A stretch of DNA of 64,000 bases from Bacilli bacterium (GTDB taxonomy: Bacteria; Bacillota_I; Bacilli_A; RFN20; DUOF01). Location of the stretch: positions 62,001 to 126,000 of the forward strand of contig JAFWYE010000009.1 of NCBI GenBank assembly GCA_017517765.1, given 5' to 3'. The translations under genes and the position numbers were made by a program. Below the pieces are notes generated by a model. It saw only the letters and a program-made list of their open reading frames with translations. It was not told the origin of the DNA and did no database searches. Positions 25,101-31,330 of this stretch are shown here, in pieces; the first letter of the stretch is position 1, and every line of letters starts with the position of its first letter.

Positions 25101-28100
25101 ATCATCATATAAGGCAGCATCATCTGTCTTAGATAATGTATAAGCACCAATAGTAGGGGCAATATTATCTACTACTATTTTTAAGTTTAAACCTATATCT
25201 TTTTCATAATCAATCTTATCTTTTACATGAATTCCTATTCCATCTAAAACAATATTATTAGAACAACCACTTATTCTATATGAAATGTCATTATTATATG
25301 TTTTATTTAATGTTACATTACAAACATCACCTAATGGTACTTTATTAGAACCAGCATCAGTGTAATACAAATATGTATCATTTTTATTAAATCCAGTATA
25401 AGTATTTATATATGCATATGTTTCTTTATCAGTTTCTTTCATATACAAAGTTTCTAAACTAGGTGCTATACCCTCTAAAGAAATAATATCTTTAGTAACA
25501 AATCTTTGTGTTATAGCAAATGGCACATTGCTAATTGATGTTGACATCTTCGCACCATCATAGAAGAAATTCCTAATTTCCATAGAAACAGCATCAAAAT
25601 CAGTATTTGTAGTTTTAGAACTACTAAACGCCATTAAAACACGATTTTGTGAGCTATCACTTTCAAATGTAACACCACTAGAAAGAGTTAATTTAGTTAC
25701 CCCACCTAGTGTGAAACGTATAGTATATGAAGTAAGAGTTCCATCAAATACTAGCTTAGAATAATCAAATTGTGTCTTATCTGATGCAACCATTTTAAAT
25801 ACAAGAGTATTATTATAATTTAAATAATTTATTGTTGTTGTATCTTTATATTCAGTTGCTTTTAAGAATCCTACAATTGAAGAAACTTCCGCATTTGGTA
25901 ATACTTTAACAACTGCCTCAAGTCCAATACTACGATATGGAACTTGATTAAATGCGCTATCATATATTGATCCAGATATAGAAATATCTTTTACTTCTTT
26001 AGCCCATGTTTTAGTAACTTTATATTCTAGCACAAGAATAATATAGTCTCCACTCACACTAGAAGTACATGAACCAAATCCTTTATTTCCTAATTGTATC
26101 ATATCTGACGTTAAGTCTATTCTAGGAGAAGAACATACATCATGTGAAACCATACCACTTAGTATCATAAGTGGTGATTTTTCTTTAATTGCTATAGTTA
26201 ATTTTAATTCATCCCCAAAAGTAACAGCATAAATTTCATTTCCTCCAAGTGGTAGATCTGTCCAATCAGATCCAGTAACAGATGACTTATGTTCTAATGT
26301 TACTCGAAGATCATCTATATTATAAGTATCAGCAACAGTAAATGGTAGTTCAGCTACACTTGTATCATTAACAAAACTGAACGTAATATCAGATCCATTT
26401 TGAATAGAATATCCTTGATTGCTAAGTTTTATAGTATCAGCAGGTATAGTGATTGTGATAGTTGATCCATCCTCAATATCCTCAATCATATCAGAATTAA
26501 ATCTTAAATAAATGTAAGTTTTCTTAGTTGACTCTACTCCAAAAGCACTAGCGCTTGTGTATGTATTGCCATCTATGTTGATAGTTACTTCTTTTCCAGG
26601 AAGATTAGAAACGCCTGTTATCTCTGGTAAGTTAACTAACACATCAAAATAGATTGATGGATTAGCTGCAGTAATAGCAGAATAATACACCTCAGAACCG
26701 TTTTCAATCATGTCATACCAAGTAAGTGTTGATGTATTATAAACTTTTGGTCTAAATACCATGTCAGACTCATAGAAGAAAATTTCTTGTTCCAATACAA
26801 TATTTTGTCTTGCAGCAGTTGTTTGAATCTTGTATGTAGTTAATGGTATCGTTAATGAAACTTTATGTTTTCCTTCAACAAAGCCTGTGCCCTTACTGAT
26901 TGTAATAGGATTAGTATCATCAACAATACTCAAACCTATAGCACTAGTTTCTACATTAGTAGCTCTTAATCCATTCTTTAATGCATTACAGAATAAGTTT
27001 TCATCATTACAATCACCATTCATATACTTGAAATCATAATTATTGTAAGTTGTATTTACATTTTTAACGGATATAGATGTTGGTCCAACATATTCTAAAT
27101 TATTCTTTAAATAATAAATATGAAGTGTATATTTAAATTCACCATTAGAATCACAAACTACACTTTCATCAGCTTGTTTTATACATCCTAGCATTTTACT
27201 ATCAGGAAGTTTGTGAATCATAGTGATTTCTTCCATATAATAAGCACCAGTTATGGTAGAACCAATTACAGCTTGAGACGATAAGTGTGCAGATGTATTC
27301 ATAGTGTTCCATCCTGCACTAGTAGGACTAGTAATTCTTGCAACTATATTACTTGTTCCTGCTTTAGAAAAATATGAAGCATAATCAAGATACATTGTAT
27401 ATATTAATTCGCCTTTAGAACTACTTCCCGCAGCAGATATATAACTATTTACTAATGTTGATTCACCTACCGTAAATGTAGGCATTTTAGTAGATGTATT
27501 ACTAATATAATTATCCATTGAATAAATAATTTTAATAAACTTTATCCTCTTAGTTCCTTCTAAATCATAATCATTTTTAGCACTGATAGTTAATTCTTTA
27601 CCCACATAATTAGCATCCAAATCCAAAGTACATGAGGCACCCGTTGCTAAAGCAGATGAACATGTTTTCTTAGTTACACCAGATCCAGTAAGTTCAGGAG
27701 CTTTTATTGCTCCAGTACCATTGTTTGTAATAGTGATTCTAAACTCGCCTTTACTTACAAAATAATAATTGTCCACACCAGAAGCTGATTCTTTATATAT
27801 ATTTTCAGCATTAGTTTTATTAATTGCAACAATAGTGAAATCAACTTGACGTGTGTCATATTTAACGACACATGAAGTCGATACACCACTCTCTGCATTT
27901 GTAACCTTTACAGTAACGCTACCTTCAACAGAAGCAGAATTTACATGCTTTATAACATATGTAGATGATGTTGCAGTTTTTGAATCTATTGAATAAGTAT
28001 ATTCTGTTAACTCGTCTACTTTAAAACTTTCAAATCCCATCCATGTAGGAATGGTAGAAGAGCCATTATATGAAGAAGTATTAAATCCATACCCCGCATC

Positions 28101-30617
28101 AACAAATGCATCAAGTAATGAATCTGGATTGCCATCTTCATCAAAGTCTAAATAAATATCATAACCACTAGGATCCCCAGGGCGGTTACTACTTGTTTTA
28201 ACCTCATAATTAGCACTTACAATATTAGATTTAAACTTAGGAGCATAATTATCATACCACAAGAAAATTGTTGTTTTTAATCCTTCGTGAAGTGTTGTAG
28301 AAGTGTTATTTCTCCACGCACCATAAACATGTAATTCAACTCCAATAGAAAATCCACTAGTTGGCGAAGTCAATTTGTTAAACTCTAAAGCACCTGTATC
28401 TGAACGCGCATTAGAAATTGTTGCAACATTACTGTTATATTGTTCATTTTTATTTGTTATAGACGTTTTGCTACCTCTCAAGAAATGTATTTTAGCATCA
28501 ATTGAAATTGCGCCAAATCCAGTTTGATCAGCAAATGTTATATTAGTAGCATTTTTTGGGACTTTCAATATATCTTGAATCTCAATTCCACCACTTTCAA
28601 CAGTGTCACTTCCCGCTCCTCCATAAGTGATTTTAATCTTAGGAGCTGTATTAGTTATATATAAGTGCTCTGCTGCGTCACATAATTTGTCCATTCCAAC
28701 ATTATTGCCACAGAACCTATTTCCAGCTTTATCTGTAAAATTCTTAACTTGAATATAATAATCCACAGTTAAATCATATTTTCCAGGAGAATCAGCGAAA
28801 AGCGATGTAGGGAATACGCCTGAAGCTGTTTTAGATAGTTCCACATTATTAACGGTTTCCATTACCTTATCTTTACTATTGAGCAACTTAACAGTAAGCC
28901 CTGTTACTGAACTTTGAGCATTTGTATCATTAACCGCCAATGAAATTGTAGGATTATAACAGAAAGTATCAATGGAATCACAAACCATATTCTTTTCATC
29001 TTTTGCAGTTACTGAAACAGTTGGTGCTGTCTTGTCTATAATAACTTTGAATGTTTGAGCCTGATTTTTTTGCCCAGCTTGAGTTGAGAACTTATCTTTA
29101 GGAACTGTAATTGTTATAGTAGCCTCTGCCCCACTTGTTATTTTTATTTTGCACACCGTATCAGAAAATCTAGATATTCTATCAGATCCAATTGTTGATC
29201 CAGCGCTTGATGTAACAGTAATAGAATCACACGCTGTCTCTGTGATAGCGGTTAAAGAAGCTGAGCCAGCACTTAATGTCAAAATTATTTCATCATTTGT
29301 AGATGCACTATGTGTATAAATATCTTTTCCACCATTTTCTTCAGAGCCTTTTCCAGCAAGCAAAGATCCATCCACAGTCATTGTAAATGCTGGAGTGGCA
29401 TTACTAATTATTACTTGATAAACAAAATAACTTCCCGAAGTTGTATTAGCTTTTCCAGTTCCTTCTGTAGCCTCATTTCCAGCAGGATCCTTTAAATTGG
29501 ATTTCAAAAGACATAAATATTTTGTTTTCTCTTCATAAGGAAATGTTATGGTAGCCTTGTAACTATTTGTTTTTTCTGTTTTATCGGTACCATCACTACA
29601 ACTAGAATTATTAGACCACCTATATTTGACTGTTATAGAATTTCCGGCCAAAGATTTAGGATCTCCAGTATCTGCAAAAGTAAAGGTAATTGATGCTCCT
29701 TTTTTTCCATAGAAAATTTTTGAAGCATATGTACCATCAGAAGGATCGCTTATCGAAGATATTTTAGGAGCTGATTTATCTATTCTTATTGGAGTTGAAG
29801 CAGAAGGGCTCGCATTTCCCGCCGCATCTAGAGCTCTAACATATAATGTTTTATCGCGAGGAGCAGACCATGTATCAGTATATGTATTACCACTTTTTGT
29901 TGTAGTACTATCCCAATCTTGCCAGTTTGAATTATCATAACTATATTGATATTTTGAAAATCCAGTATACGCATCTGTGCTTCCAGAAGCTTTTACAGTA
30001 AATCCTTCATTTTTCCAATTACCACCACTAGCATTAGTTAAAGTAGGCGTGTTTGGGGCATCTCCATCTTTAACTGTAAAAGTTATAGATGAAGTGTCAA
30101 GAGCCCAGCTATCTCCAGTACTAACTTTAATTTGAGTTCCGTTAGAAATTGAAGAAAAAGGAATTTTTATCCAAGCACTAGAAGGGCCGTTCCCCTTTCC
30201 AACTGATTCAACTGTGGATGAAGACTCTATTTTTGTATAACTACTAGAAAAATATATTGTTGTAGATCCATTACAATATGTATCATCGTAAGCTAAAAAT
30301 TTAACTTGCGTCCCACCTACAAATATTTTTGCATCCCACAATTCAAAACTTGTACCAAACCATCCTTCAGTGGCAACATTTTTAATAATGACATAAGCAT
30401 AGCCCTCATTAGTTATAGTAAATGTATTACTAGACCACGTACCTCCAGAACTTGATGAATAAGTAGTTCCCTTAGAGCCACATCCTCCAGCAGAAACATC
30501 TTGTGCACTAACTAGTATCCCAGCAAATAAGAATACAGCAAAAATTGCAAAACACCTGCAGAGTCTTGCAATCACCTTCTTTATTGTGTTATTTGTTTTA
30601 GTTAAGTTCTTGGACAT
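7122..30617 (-). CDS. Giant secreted multi-Ig-like surface protein, C-terminal membrane anchor (7831 aa)
   Basis: One open frame of 23.5 kb. Residues 1 to ~43 form a signal peptide: basic start, hydrophobic core FAIFAVFLFAGILVSA, cleavage near QDVSA-GG. The rest is beta-rich, Thr/Ser/Asn/Asp-rich, and divided by about 20 linkers of the type [VIL]xDxxAP: e.g. RIDKSAPKI, IIDKTAPTV, VLDRTAPVI, FIDRSAPTV, FVDRTAPEI, IVDTKAPKV, LKDTIAPTI, KLDRNAPVI. Many modules also end with GNxS/VxDxAGN, typical of bacterial Ig-like adhesin repeats. The C-terminus has a Gly/Asp/Ser spacer (DPDGDGSGNGSS), one membrane helix (WVFYVLGAVGVVGGGFLVM) and the tail KLRKKVKAA. No LPXTG, SLH or dockerin was found. The ATG is 9 nt after AGGAG. 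Role as an adhesin, stalk or surface layer is inferred. Codon usage is like the neighbours. Confidence 0.85.
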   Translation of the reverse strand: MSKNLTKTNNTIKKVIARLCRCFAIFAVFLFAGILVSAQDVSAGGCGSKGTTYSSSSGGTWSSNTFTITNEGYAYVIIKNVATEGWFGTSFELWDAKIFVGGTQVKFLAYDDTYCNGSTTIYFSSSYTKIESSSTVESVGKGNGPSSAWIKIPFSSISNGTQIKVSTGDSWALDTSSITFTVKDGDAPNTPTLTNASGGNWKNEGFTVKASGSTDAYTGFSKYQYSYDNSNWQDWDSTTTKSGNTYTDTWSAPRDKTLYVRALDAAGNASPSASTPIRIDKSAPKISSISDPSDGTYASKIFYGKKGASITFTFADTGDPKSLAGNSITVKYRWSNNSSCSDGTDKTEKTNSYKATITFPYEEKTKYLCLLKSNLKDPAGNEATEGTGKANTTSGSYFVYQVIISNATPAFTMTVDGSLLAGKGSEENGGKDIYTHSASTNDEIILTLSAGSASLTAITETACDSITVTSSAGSTIGSDRISRFSDTVCKIKITSGAEATITITVPKDKFSTQAGQKNQAQTFKVIIDKTAPTVSVTAKDEKNMVCDSIDTFCYNPTISLAVNDTNAQSSVTGLTVKLLNSKDKVMETVNNVELSKTASGVFPTSLFADSPGKYDLTVDYYIQVKNFTDKAGNRFCGNNVGMDKLCDAAEHLYITNTAPKIKITYGGAGSDTVESGGIEIQDILKVPKNATNITFADQTGFGAISIDAKIHFLRGSKTSITNKNEQYNSNVATISNARSDTGALEFNKLTSPTSGFSIGVELHVYGAWRNNTSTTLHEGLKTTIFLWYDNYAPKFKSNIVSANYEVKTSSNRPGDPSGYDIYLDFDEDGNPDSLLDAFVDAGYGFNTSSYNGSSTIPTWMGFESFKVDELTEYTYSIDSKTATSSTYVIKHVNSASVEGSVTVKVTNAESGVSTSCVVKYDTRQVDFTIVAINKTNAENIYKESASGVDNYYFVSKGEFRITITNNGTGAIKAPELTGSGVTKKTCSSALATGASCTLDLDANYVGKELTISAKNDYDLEGTKRIKFIKIIYSMDNYISNTSTKMPTFTVGESTLVNSYISAAGSSSKGELIYTMYLDYASYFSKAGTSNIVARITSPTSAGWNTMNTSAHLSSQAVIGSTITGAYYMEEITMIHKLPDSKMLGCIKQADESVVCDSNGEFKYTLHIYYLKNNLEYVGPTSISVKNVNTTYNNYDFKYMNGDCNDENLFCNALKNGLRATNVETSAIGLSIVDDTNPITISKGTGFVEGKHKVSLTIPLTTYKIQTTAARQNIVLEQEIFFYESDMVFRPKVYNTSTLTWYDMIENGSEVYYSAITAANPSIYFDVLVNLPEITGVSNLPGKEVTINIDGNTYTSASAFGVESTKKTYIYLRFNSDMIEDIEDGSTITITIPADTIKLSNQGYSIQNGSDITFSFVNDTSVAELPFTVADTYNIDDLRVTLEHKSSVTGSDWTDLPLGGNEIYAVTFGDELKLTIAIKEKSPLMILSGMVSHDVCSSPRIDLTSDMIQLGNKGFGSCTSSVSGDYIILVLEYKVTKTWAKEVKDISISGSIYDSAFNQVPYRSIGLEAVVKVLPNAEVSSIVGFLKATEYKDTTTINYLNYNNTLVFKMVASDKTQFDYSKLVFDGTLTSYTIRFTLGGVTKLTLSSGVTFESDSSQNRVLMAFSSSKTTNTDFDAVSMEIRNFFYDGAKMSTSISNVPFAITQRFVTKDIISLEGIAPSLETLYMKETDKETYAYINTYTGFNKNDTYLYYTDAGSNKVPLGDVCNVTLNKTYNNDISYRISGCSNNIVLDGIGIHVKDKIDYEKDIGLNLKIVVDNIAPTIGAYTLSKTDDAALYDDEILYYVIQSGGNYEVYYKFVIADAGAGFTIGGACEVTYPYSARFLAGQEPTCTIVNATTAKVKLVLDTTVSAKLLANDLSFTIKITDNAGNSANTTVDAKISAVYDTSLADKEITYRVLPSSTTCEINESNTYCKSGKKIAVRAYFEDIEYSRYLDASSKFILKYDYKKSNGDIDTETIMSSVVTVDADFYMNFTFTIPATVAAPYALGIMDSQLTSIAGGDISAFYTNESGGNIYLYGDTSQLVNSSSIYYAFIADNAICTVQDANCEIASQIFSTAMIETLNEYGYEYTSVFNAATNTVGEHNFNVVISHKYISDLASATGTIKVTVSKRTIYLEMSKSSMNSDYSEDFAGRVDRAFERIGGQQNEIDLADIEGKYVFAIKANNNTITSANVKNANAGIYDLIVSPATGVTEYQFAISGDRAYTVNIKVLNINLATVQDKVKIYKDSNKSQLLGSGTYLTRAYGEDLLGEKVYITWEDGLANGEDVNLVANTLVFKGGTPNIGTGVAVNVSAFSTESSNYMVGSMPTYEAAIGKITAKSIELTLSSNIRKVKDGTDVVTYKDVDSSLEVKVSYGSTTLKVTLPAANLVKYESVDVGIVRILPRDGSTPITTLFKLNNSNYTISKIFGEITYDDNVPEITYVVNNHSTFDNEIYYASNDVIISAIVTDESGLDFINVGEFDIYTLDGNGNKKFKNATVVDKGNNRYELTYTATASDTYYIYAKDTMNSTEKPIPIDINKTAIALGNSNIALVRPEVGTVVMNGSGFELTIAANTLVKEIKTDGIVLNIKPKDSAGVIIDDSIIGDYACTFVNNFTNNTSVITCLGKFKNNSAGYPVYTDGVRFFVEKYQITNYYGITNFEPLSGQIDADLDVDFHTVGIHDLSSIELYNGATKLTSSTNIYGKFTKLVATFDLSMPLEDVTKPNSAIAVLNNNANVKPTVNNTCEITEDKLHIVCTVDNISFADGRIYNIRLSGEIKYNTNAMDYSANVETIADASKIFEEGIIVDTKELKTSLEFVDEFRLEGNTAKYELKCNKDAVYVDCVITDPSKVQVSAGSVTVIGTTIYWSGIKNSTRPTIKLLEGAVVDYAKNNSVASDTYTLVNTGISISAIEYTGTDGAVLTSTAKIGYGFTINVNVKLDKPVQLYGGIIYITYKFGTGDEITSEARFVTSASNSSVRYAIVIGEEDSGELTIVSIDNYDDGTVYDSTYFVAKALTWNVGSGLVIDTTLPDVSGDPQIKLDSSLEAFKYDDLYYLDKTNINKAGVTINFTEPLKFARVTIGVDNTGGDTIVREFNSISGTSVTIPFSNEYFSVDGRLQFSYTIYMIDEAGNVNTNENLIAIETNIVLDRTAPVIELENSTLNININNLTPNEGVYTAPGGTYTLSEENVKVGTNANANVVFAYATNSVAYKFTYGAKPIVKTITIPAGIYVDYAGNKSESVDVVLNITEDSYTLTPYIYINGTYKEAIYYIEEGAEDTFVYYIDKYTTFYFASNVELTSNTALFQHLNGYYTYTPEGVTPDANNRFNLTIPSNTFFAEGMANASKTIEYKVIDSQTLVELDVETSNDKTTLMVGDTIRFVITYTNPIIYSLVPSIRISIGGIEAVVATPNTPEDTTTLVYTYEYTIGKYDNGAVSFIGFASPASDVLYNTVNINSNNNLGIVVDNDNFAASLELLEEGRTDTQAKFKVVCNKEENVNCYITDPSKIQVPGGTVTIDETTHIVTISGLSDKKHEIIISSGAVIDNAGKESSPTTYVLDNTNIYISGVKINKANDNNEYNNKFSTNSNFIVRVTLSAGTKRLSVTGIPTITYMIGERTSTDVIGEASLNELIFNIYPLSDDEGTFKIINIKTNAFDLDAYNSATLLTNETDEAYIKEYRDILIDTVSPTLVSAKVIVNGVEANANTGKYYLSATTLSKATLEVAFSEALHANSVVEVYIKGYNSFVTSVANNVMGTKVVLSLNNIANLADGAFVIESISYSVLDLANNPTISSTSSIQYLNASNQPISIVYDNTAPEIVGISLIEGSKTTIKPGDKVVYELTTSDANLATEKSRFEYIYEYTGNYNPIIPAGHVIDYAGNPSKVTKFEHIMIYVRDDNPFVGITDITYINQDANKVYYFGEAKPNTITIVTGDEKVLTCTLTLDGCGSYISFDANNKLVINADAYTDEYGNGNEEVVTQYIFVNQSSEFTRSIFDDEFNETHNVLFNGHYLVSNLVSKTYELHFNTTREVKSVNYGELSYNSSGGYYVYKYRHDTFLTNTTVTITDYSDSAITLMSVVFDNDAPIVRFDLAEYTFNSTQDIVLGYNVNDEHAIRNTAILCGVNHGSCAGDNANMKIRVTKSAQPNAVYTLTIPEGYYVDLVGNKSAEVVVRINIVSGPIFIPYVKNPLTNTYGAPVSISDGNVLTYYVRALDTTNVKFVTPNAGNFTGDLAAGQIEGSDYLLYTGAWTVNNGVVVIPKDKVTVAGIKNIEQTFNFVVYDGPEGARITSNLTSMTETVYINTTHTIDIIYEFDRDIIIVNGAPKLNVKIGEQDVAFDDVTVSGRRITYKYRPTTGQNGPLTIVGFEPYGLGKATIYDNAYNVLNGNDIAYNTKYIVDTDHINEPTFTFSHNACIESTNVTNGDITYYCNSNVASTDKVVVTIGNLEAGITNNLIMKINGVEYEAFNNSGATEIPMYGRTGAQKILISGKLIDTSGNETSVSHTINNVVGIDGGYKVTMTVDPGNTIISQRTQMPKVTIKNNIGKYDSIMAELNNPNMFALKCGDVLCSQIAGLGDIVITTMKSGSQVVLSLDGGIQDNFVGPNVATFNFLTMESYYVISSNSFRFDNTTPAIDSTSITAGIEYNDRVYLIPKNADSILEFVVDFNIPLYENPTIYLGLDKANSIDVTSYATITESNGIYTISINNEGLTFVHSSNKFNKSDNEIVVSLGMTGENKVYAVETITAFSTFIDRSAPTVVFGTIQDNAQHKIPVSSEYVNIQEALSTDSGLANTVYQVCDKLDVTDCETIVPESGYLDINHLGDGDKVLVVTVTDNVGNTKNYPIDLFVDRTAPEIYLEKLHYTEETLTATIAVIDRNSDIDRELRWGYCVTNVTTDCTEALSYRLELNNSGYVDITYNLKLDQNINYRNFKITVLPIYDVIGNVSEEFVVTQVEHDNYFDGATDGQHNYLVATNVAKDYRDILVDGKNGVDSYDIVLDEHLVIMNVIDIPENVSVRFGENSNVLTIKVSKNVKLEDIMKMTINARYINPDDENSSKITLSYPITLTNLRVDNAPIVEEDIETRFAPPYEGEAYSVIDSSTIISEEYRNERITSITPNVTNCEASSMPSATCLITYVVVENSGWSYIVDKTIDISTAQNVVITGISNDKYAWRGNDYMVAYYDGNLPTIKFEHAEANDIEFVFISMTSSHGEITRNDTEFTLPLGRTAIVYGYYTETKIMLLVTYNFLVVDLSASDAVIDSDRYYNEHSIDLSKLFNDYETYEYVANYIVEIGSEVYSFTNRLRRTTDNIYFVDNKLVFDNIFNGLYDIKITGYLNDATNNNVVALELFNVKFDNGIYEGTEYMTTGFDSTSPEQSKSIVITLTCDRDIMAGCNYTTSNVDDGASITPEYSNGIYTFTFNEEENGTYNYEFFDDAGNSVVITRDVTNIDTYAPQSNGHEYTGCLYIGGYNYCNDPTLTIDAEDKQDPEKPNNTISGIVSYKFGHIMDGGPADSAEFSDPITIPTLKYEKLVVGHTYTILVRVTDAAGNYADYTIIENVRVANSTISFNMETINGSSKEFSKPITSSNIVGDEDTVIDIVSIEMFINDVSYGDINTFPSGKISYVAIGVEEDIANARIHFVVTDALGRTYTSEVFETNIDITKPTINIDDYSEALYYDERTNTYYVSSSVASAQEMSFMANENIKSSTITMTSSGDLVGKTVTLVSKVYGAGYSNAREESFALTKTINDITIVVTDIAGNVSDQYTIRIIVDKDNPYVNNHNTITNSVGGTIEYNEPFYTNYENVYDIITTTDTTTFIITSQHIVAKLSSILDDTSGMKKICLFSGDELTYAATMTCLNSNYQYMAPSGNTSTYLISNGSYVLYAIDNVGNTYSHKYVVNNVSGGIKFTVNRSGSEIIGANVTLTTVIDTSTVAGRYDIIWYQQKDGDFAEITAARGMTKHTVEDNGTYRVCIVSSYSVTNCTDDLGGDIVINTIDKSDIVKGTDKPVFDADRSTLTHNGYFGNASGNEKLVYLLPDITSTLSEISVSGTYVKNSNNISIPLPTTVIRADSVLPNDPNKYKYNSSIRTYEIDIASLGLVNGDTVSIQVVMNAANHEVGVYSAITTLTYITADNYTGVSVLLSESNEAQPVTLENGGYYKSIFAKLGAVDAIFDSVNITKVAITTFDNAVISPDTYVIIAKNGYYNSITVSITDEFGNEKVINNIAIASSFTIDNVSDDIHVGTNVSNPPTTNDNVAYIKYTPYKTNLGQFVRVELVDAYHSKFTIYADDTRALTLGTANAGGYVEIPYQAFYVDAVDYAGNVSKLSSEITHENFEDLPISSFAYNLHQDSDGKNASITLVYTTINVKNFSIVGYAVCEIIDSQPSCPQNIDGESVTEDTIELIRPDVIEDLSQFVGKYIKVYAKDYRGDEAVFYMYGELDLRSVTITAPYITQNTGIMSNGVAEDEIIYNNSQQIINIESNVRTVRYIVKDANARASNYPNINNSSIFNDAWSATSGISDFISRDVVDLSTYDSDKGLYSSSITINYMDGEYVFYLIAIESDGAGNVIYSTVKVLRLIVDTKAPKVLYSSVEIDENVVYNANVTGVPSITFTVSEERESATLFKYSIDGGSLSSKQDTNTNPYIEIKGDGEHTIMVCDLDIANNCLNSKTYNIKVDASSPDIELKYGDTAITTSSTIGYTILVANRTIPTFETDIVIEDTSFDYVDITVDAGSVGYKFRYNTTKGYLYRSGSREIPISIPVIDGYANIVTIEGKLMSYSLHSVAADAEYVTIEGIEYIINRSSEQITSIVPKTIYENSICTIPLRVIVAMALANNEFLVDVPYITGIKLQAYDGMSQVNNSLTELTKEFDFFNPVISTVNDDKLFTITDTNIRQYLSDSSYRYIFTRSTEEMSLGDATSMMSVCTTNASNYSTICTGAENVLHLQATTTAKDSSKALLAVLKHLLRFDGVEYDKLTNKTKVFLYYTGSMNEGQPHTEGLIDDSENYVLTQLTVAGKYNFYVQYTDENNNTSYYYLPIIVEDTIAPTFSLGTSSVNKSVDINVQADGEEYAVYNLNTLTYDDNYYGTAGVTCTFVLTYASSPSHVFAPQSCEENMQFTHDGHVYANYDAASRKISLNYSGTYTMVYTLEDGGYYRNGMKQVNTATKSYTFTVIDKTPAKITELTVLSKYSVNDNVIDLGTMEYKDIKVSGISLYNAIKTLKVNEPNQINGSYDKNAFQYVASGSTLGSSRLESNEENRLATALTDGSDFRPQALGKYTLVYEVTNSNNLSTKIKFKVNVVNTELPKFTLTDNYLKPTEQVKDFLQGTKYESSIEITAHNALLFTQLAEHRLSYISILVTDEFSGILHEGLISDSASKTCTSSEAGNSNGSYAGYYKCTFKYKGTASEGLSLEVYVYLKDTIAPTIATNNQTIYTKTDSLTVTLPGCADNADSLYANVSTCKIKYSTNGSSNFKDYGSKITLALSDGDNILEFYAIDRAGNISTRYKYTYKLDRNAPVIDLYASSEHKPTDYEYEVWCTDAAATDCIANSSNDSYTLNDSIKFVHYIIEEENKETVALERFNGTSYELLDPNVVSDYIDENGNIIATGLYRLTVNDKANNIAEREFYVYKETKNESGNLTINVSQNVGGTTTTTNIEYRQLFLIKYDDDRLAIPYSGNESAFDSIKMSDGVHIVGLSDNVFTYIRKYNGSDVHNLSTSIRLNDPAALQNMIEINGETYLILLLVDNDDGNGNVTDPDGDGSGNGSSNSGASFAWVFYVLGAVGVVGGGFLVMKLRKKVKAA

Positions 30618-30700
30618 ACTTCATCACTCCTCATAGATATACCTATTGTAACATTTGCATATTAATAAAATTAATATATTTGGACGTTTTTTTGCCAAAT

Positions 30701-30728
30701 TTGTCGAAAGCTTACTTTTTTGTATAAA
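30701..30728 (+). promoter_or_regulatory. Possible promoter of the spore-coat gene cluster
   Basis: TTGTCG, 16-nt spacer, TATAAA, 58 nt before the first coat gene. A sporulation sigma factor would be expected for coat genes; I see no convincing sigma-E or sigma-K box, so this is tentative. Confidence 0.3.
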
Positions 30729-30786
30729 TTTTTAATTTATTTCCAAACTAATTTTAGAAGTTTTAGAAAGGGAAAAGGTAAGAAAA

Positions 30787-30990
30787 ATGAACGAAACTTT
30801 TAGCTTAAGTCCTAAGGATTGTCTCTACATTAGCGACTTATTAAATCACACTTCAAATTTCATAAAAAAAACTAACTATTATTATGAAATGGCTATGGAA
30901 GAAGACGTTAAAGATCTTCTTGAAGATCTTAACGTCTTACTACTTACTCAATATGATGATTTAGTTAGTATGTATGAGGAGGCAAATTAA
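30787..30990 (+). CDS. Small helical protein, possible CotF-like spore-coat protein
   Basis: 67 residues, strongly helical, with no signal peptide. The opening TFSLSPKDCLYISDLLNHTSNFIKK resembles the first helix of coat-F/ferritin-like coat proteins, which often begin with a 'ls.kD..y..D.l' segment. AGGTAAG precedes the ATG. The stop overlaps the start of the next gene by one base (TAATG) and that gene looks like the CotF core, so the two may be translated together. Assignment rests on this context. Confidence 0.5.
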   Translation: MNETFSLSPKDCLYISDLLNHTSNFIKKTNYYYEMAMEEDVKDLLEDLNVLLLTQYDDLVSMYEEAN

Positions 30991-31274
30991 TGAATAATTT
31001 AACAGATAAAGAGATGCTTATTGACGTATTAACAAGCTTAAAATCACTGGCTGGAATTTACCATCATTTCAGTATTGAAGCAAGCAATGATTTTGTCTTT
31101 GATATAGCATATGACTTGCAAGATGAAATTTTAAACGAGCAAAGAGAGTGTTATAACAAACTTGTTGAACATGGTTGGTATAAGATGGAAGTTGCCCCAT
31201 CAAGCAAAATAAATCAAGAACTAGTAAAGTTTGAAACCGCCCGCAGTGAACTTGATGAATATTATCTAGGCTAA
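30990..31274 (+). CDS. CotF-like spore-coat protein
   Basis: 94 residues. LTDKEMLIDVLTSLKSLAGIYHHFSIEAS followed by a long helix and the VEHGWYKMEVAP motif is the pattern of the coat F domain (DUF/CotF, ferritin-like four-helix fragment), whose members end in 'mxxxGWYxxxxA'. It is preceded by GAGGAGG in the 3' end of the upstream gene. A role in the endospore coat is known for the family; here it is supported by gerQ immediately downstream. Confidence 0.7.
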   Translation: MNNLTDKEMLIDVLTSLKSLAGIYHHFSIEASNDFVFDIAYDLQDEILNEQRECYNKLVEHGWYKMEVAPSSKINQELVKFETARSELDEYYLG

Positions 31275-31330
31275 TTTATTAGTAAACTTTTATCACCCTA
31301 AACATATACTTAAAATAGGGAGATGAATAA

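Noticed and set aside
7122..30617. CRISPR array or nucleotide-level tandem repeats in the giant gene
   Set aside because: Repetition is at protein level (Ig-like linkers); I see no long identical direct repeats at DNA level.
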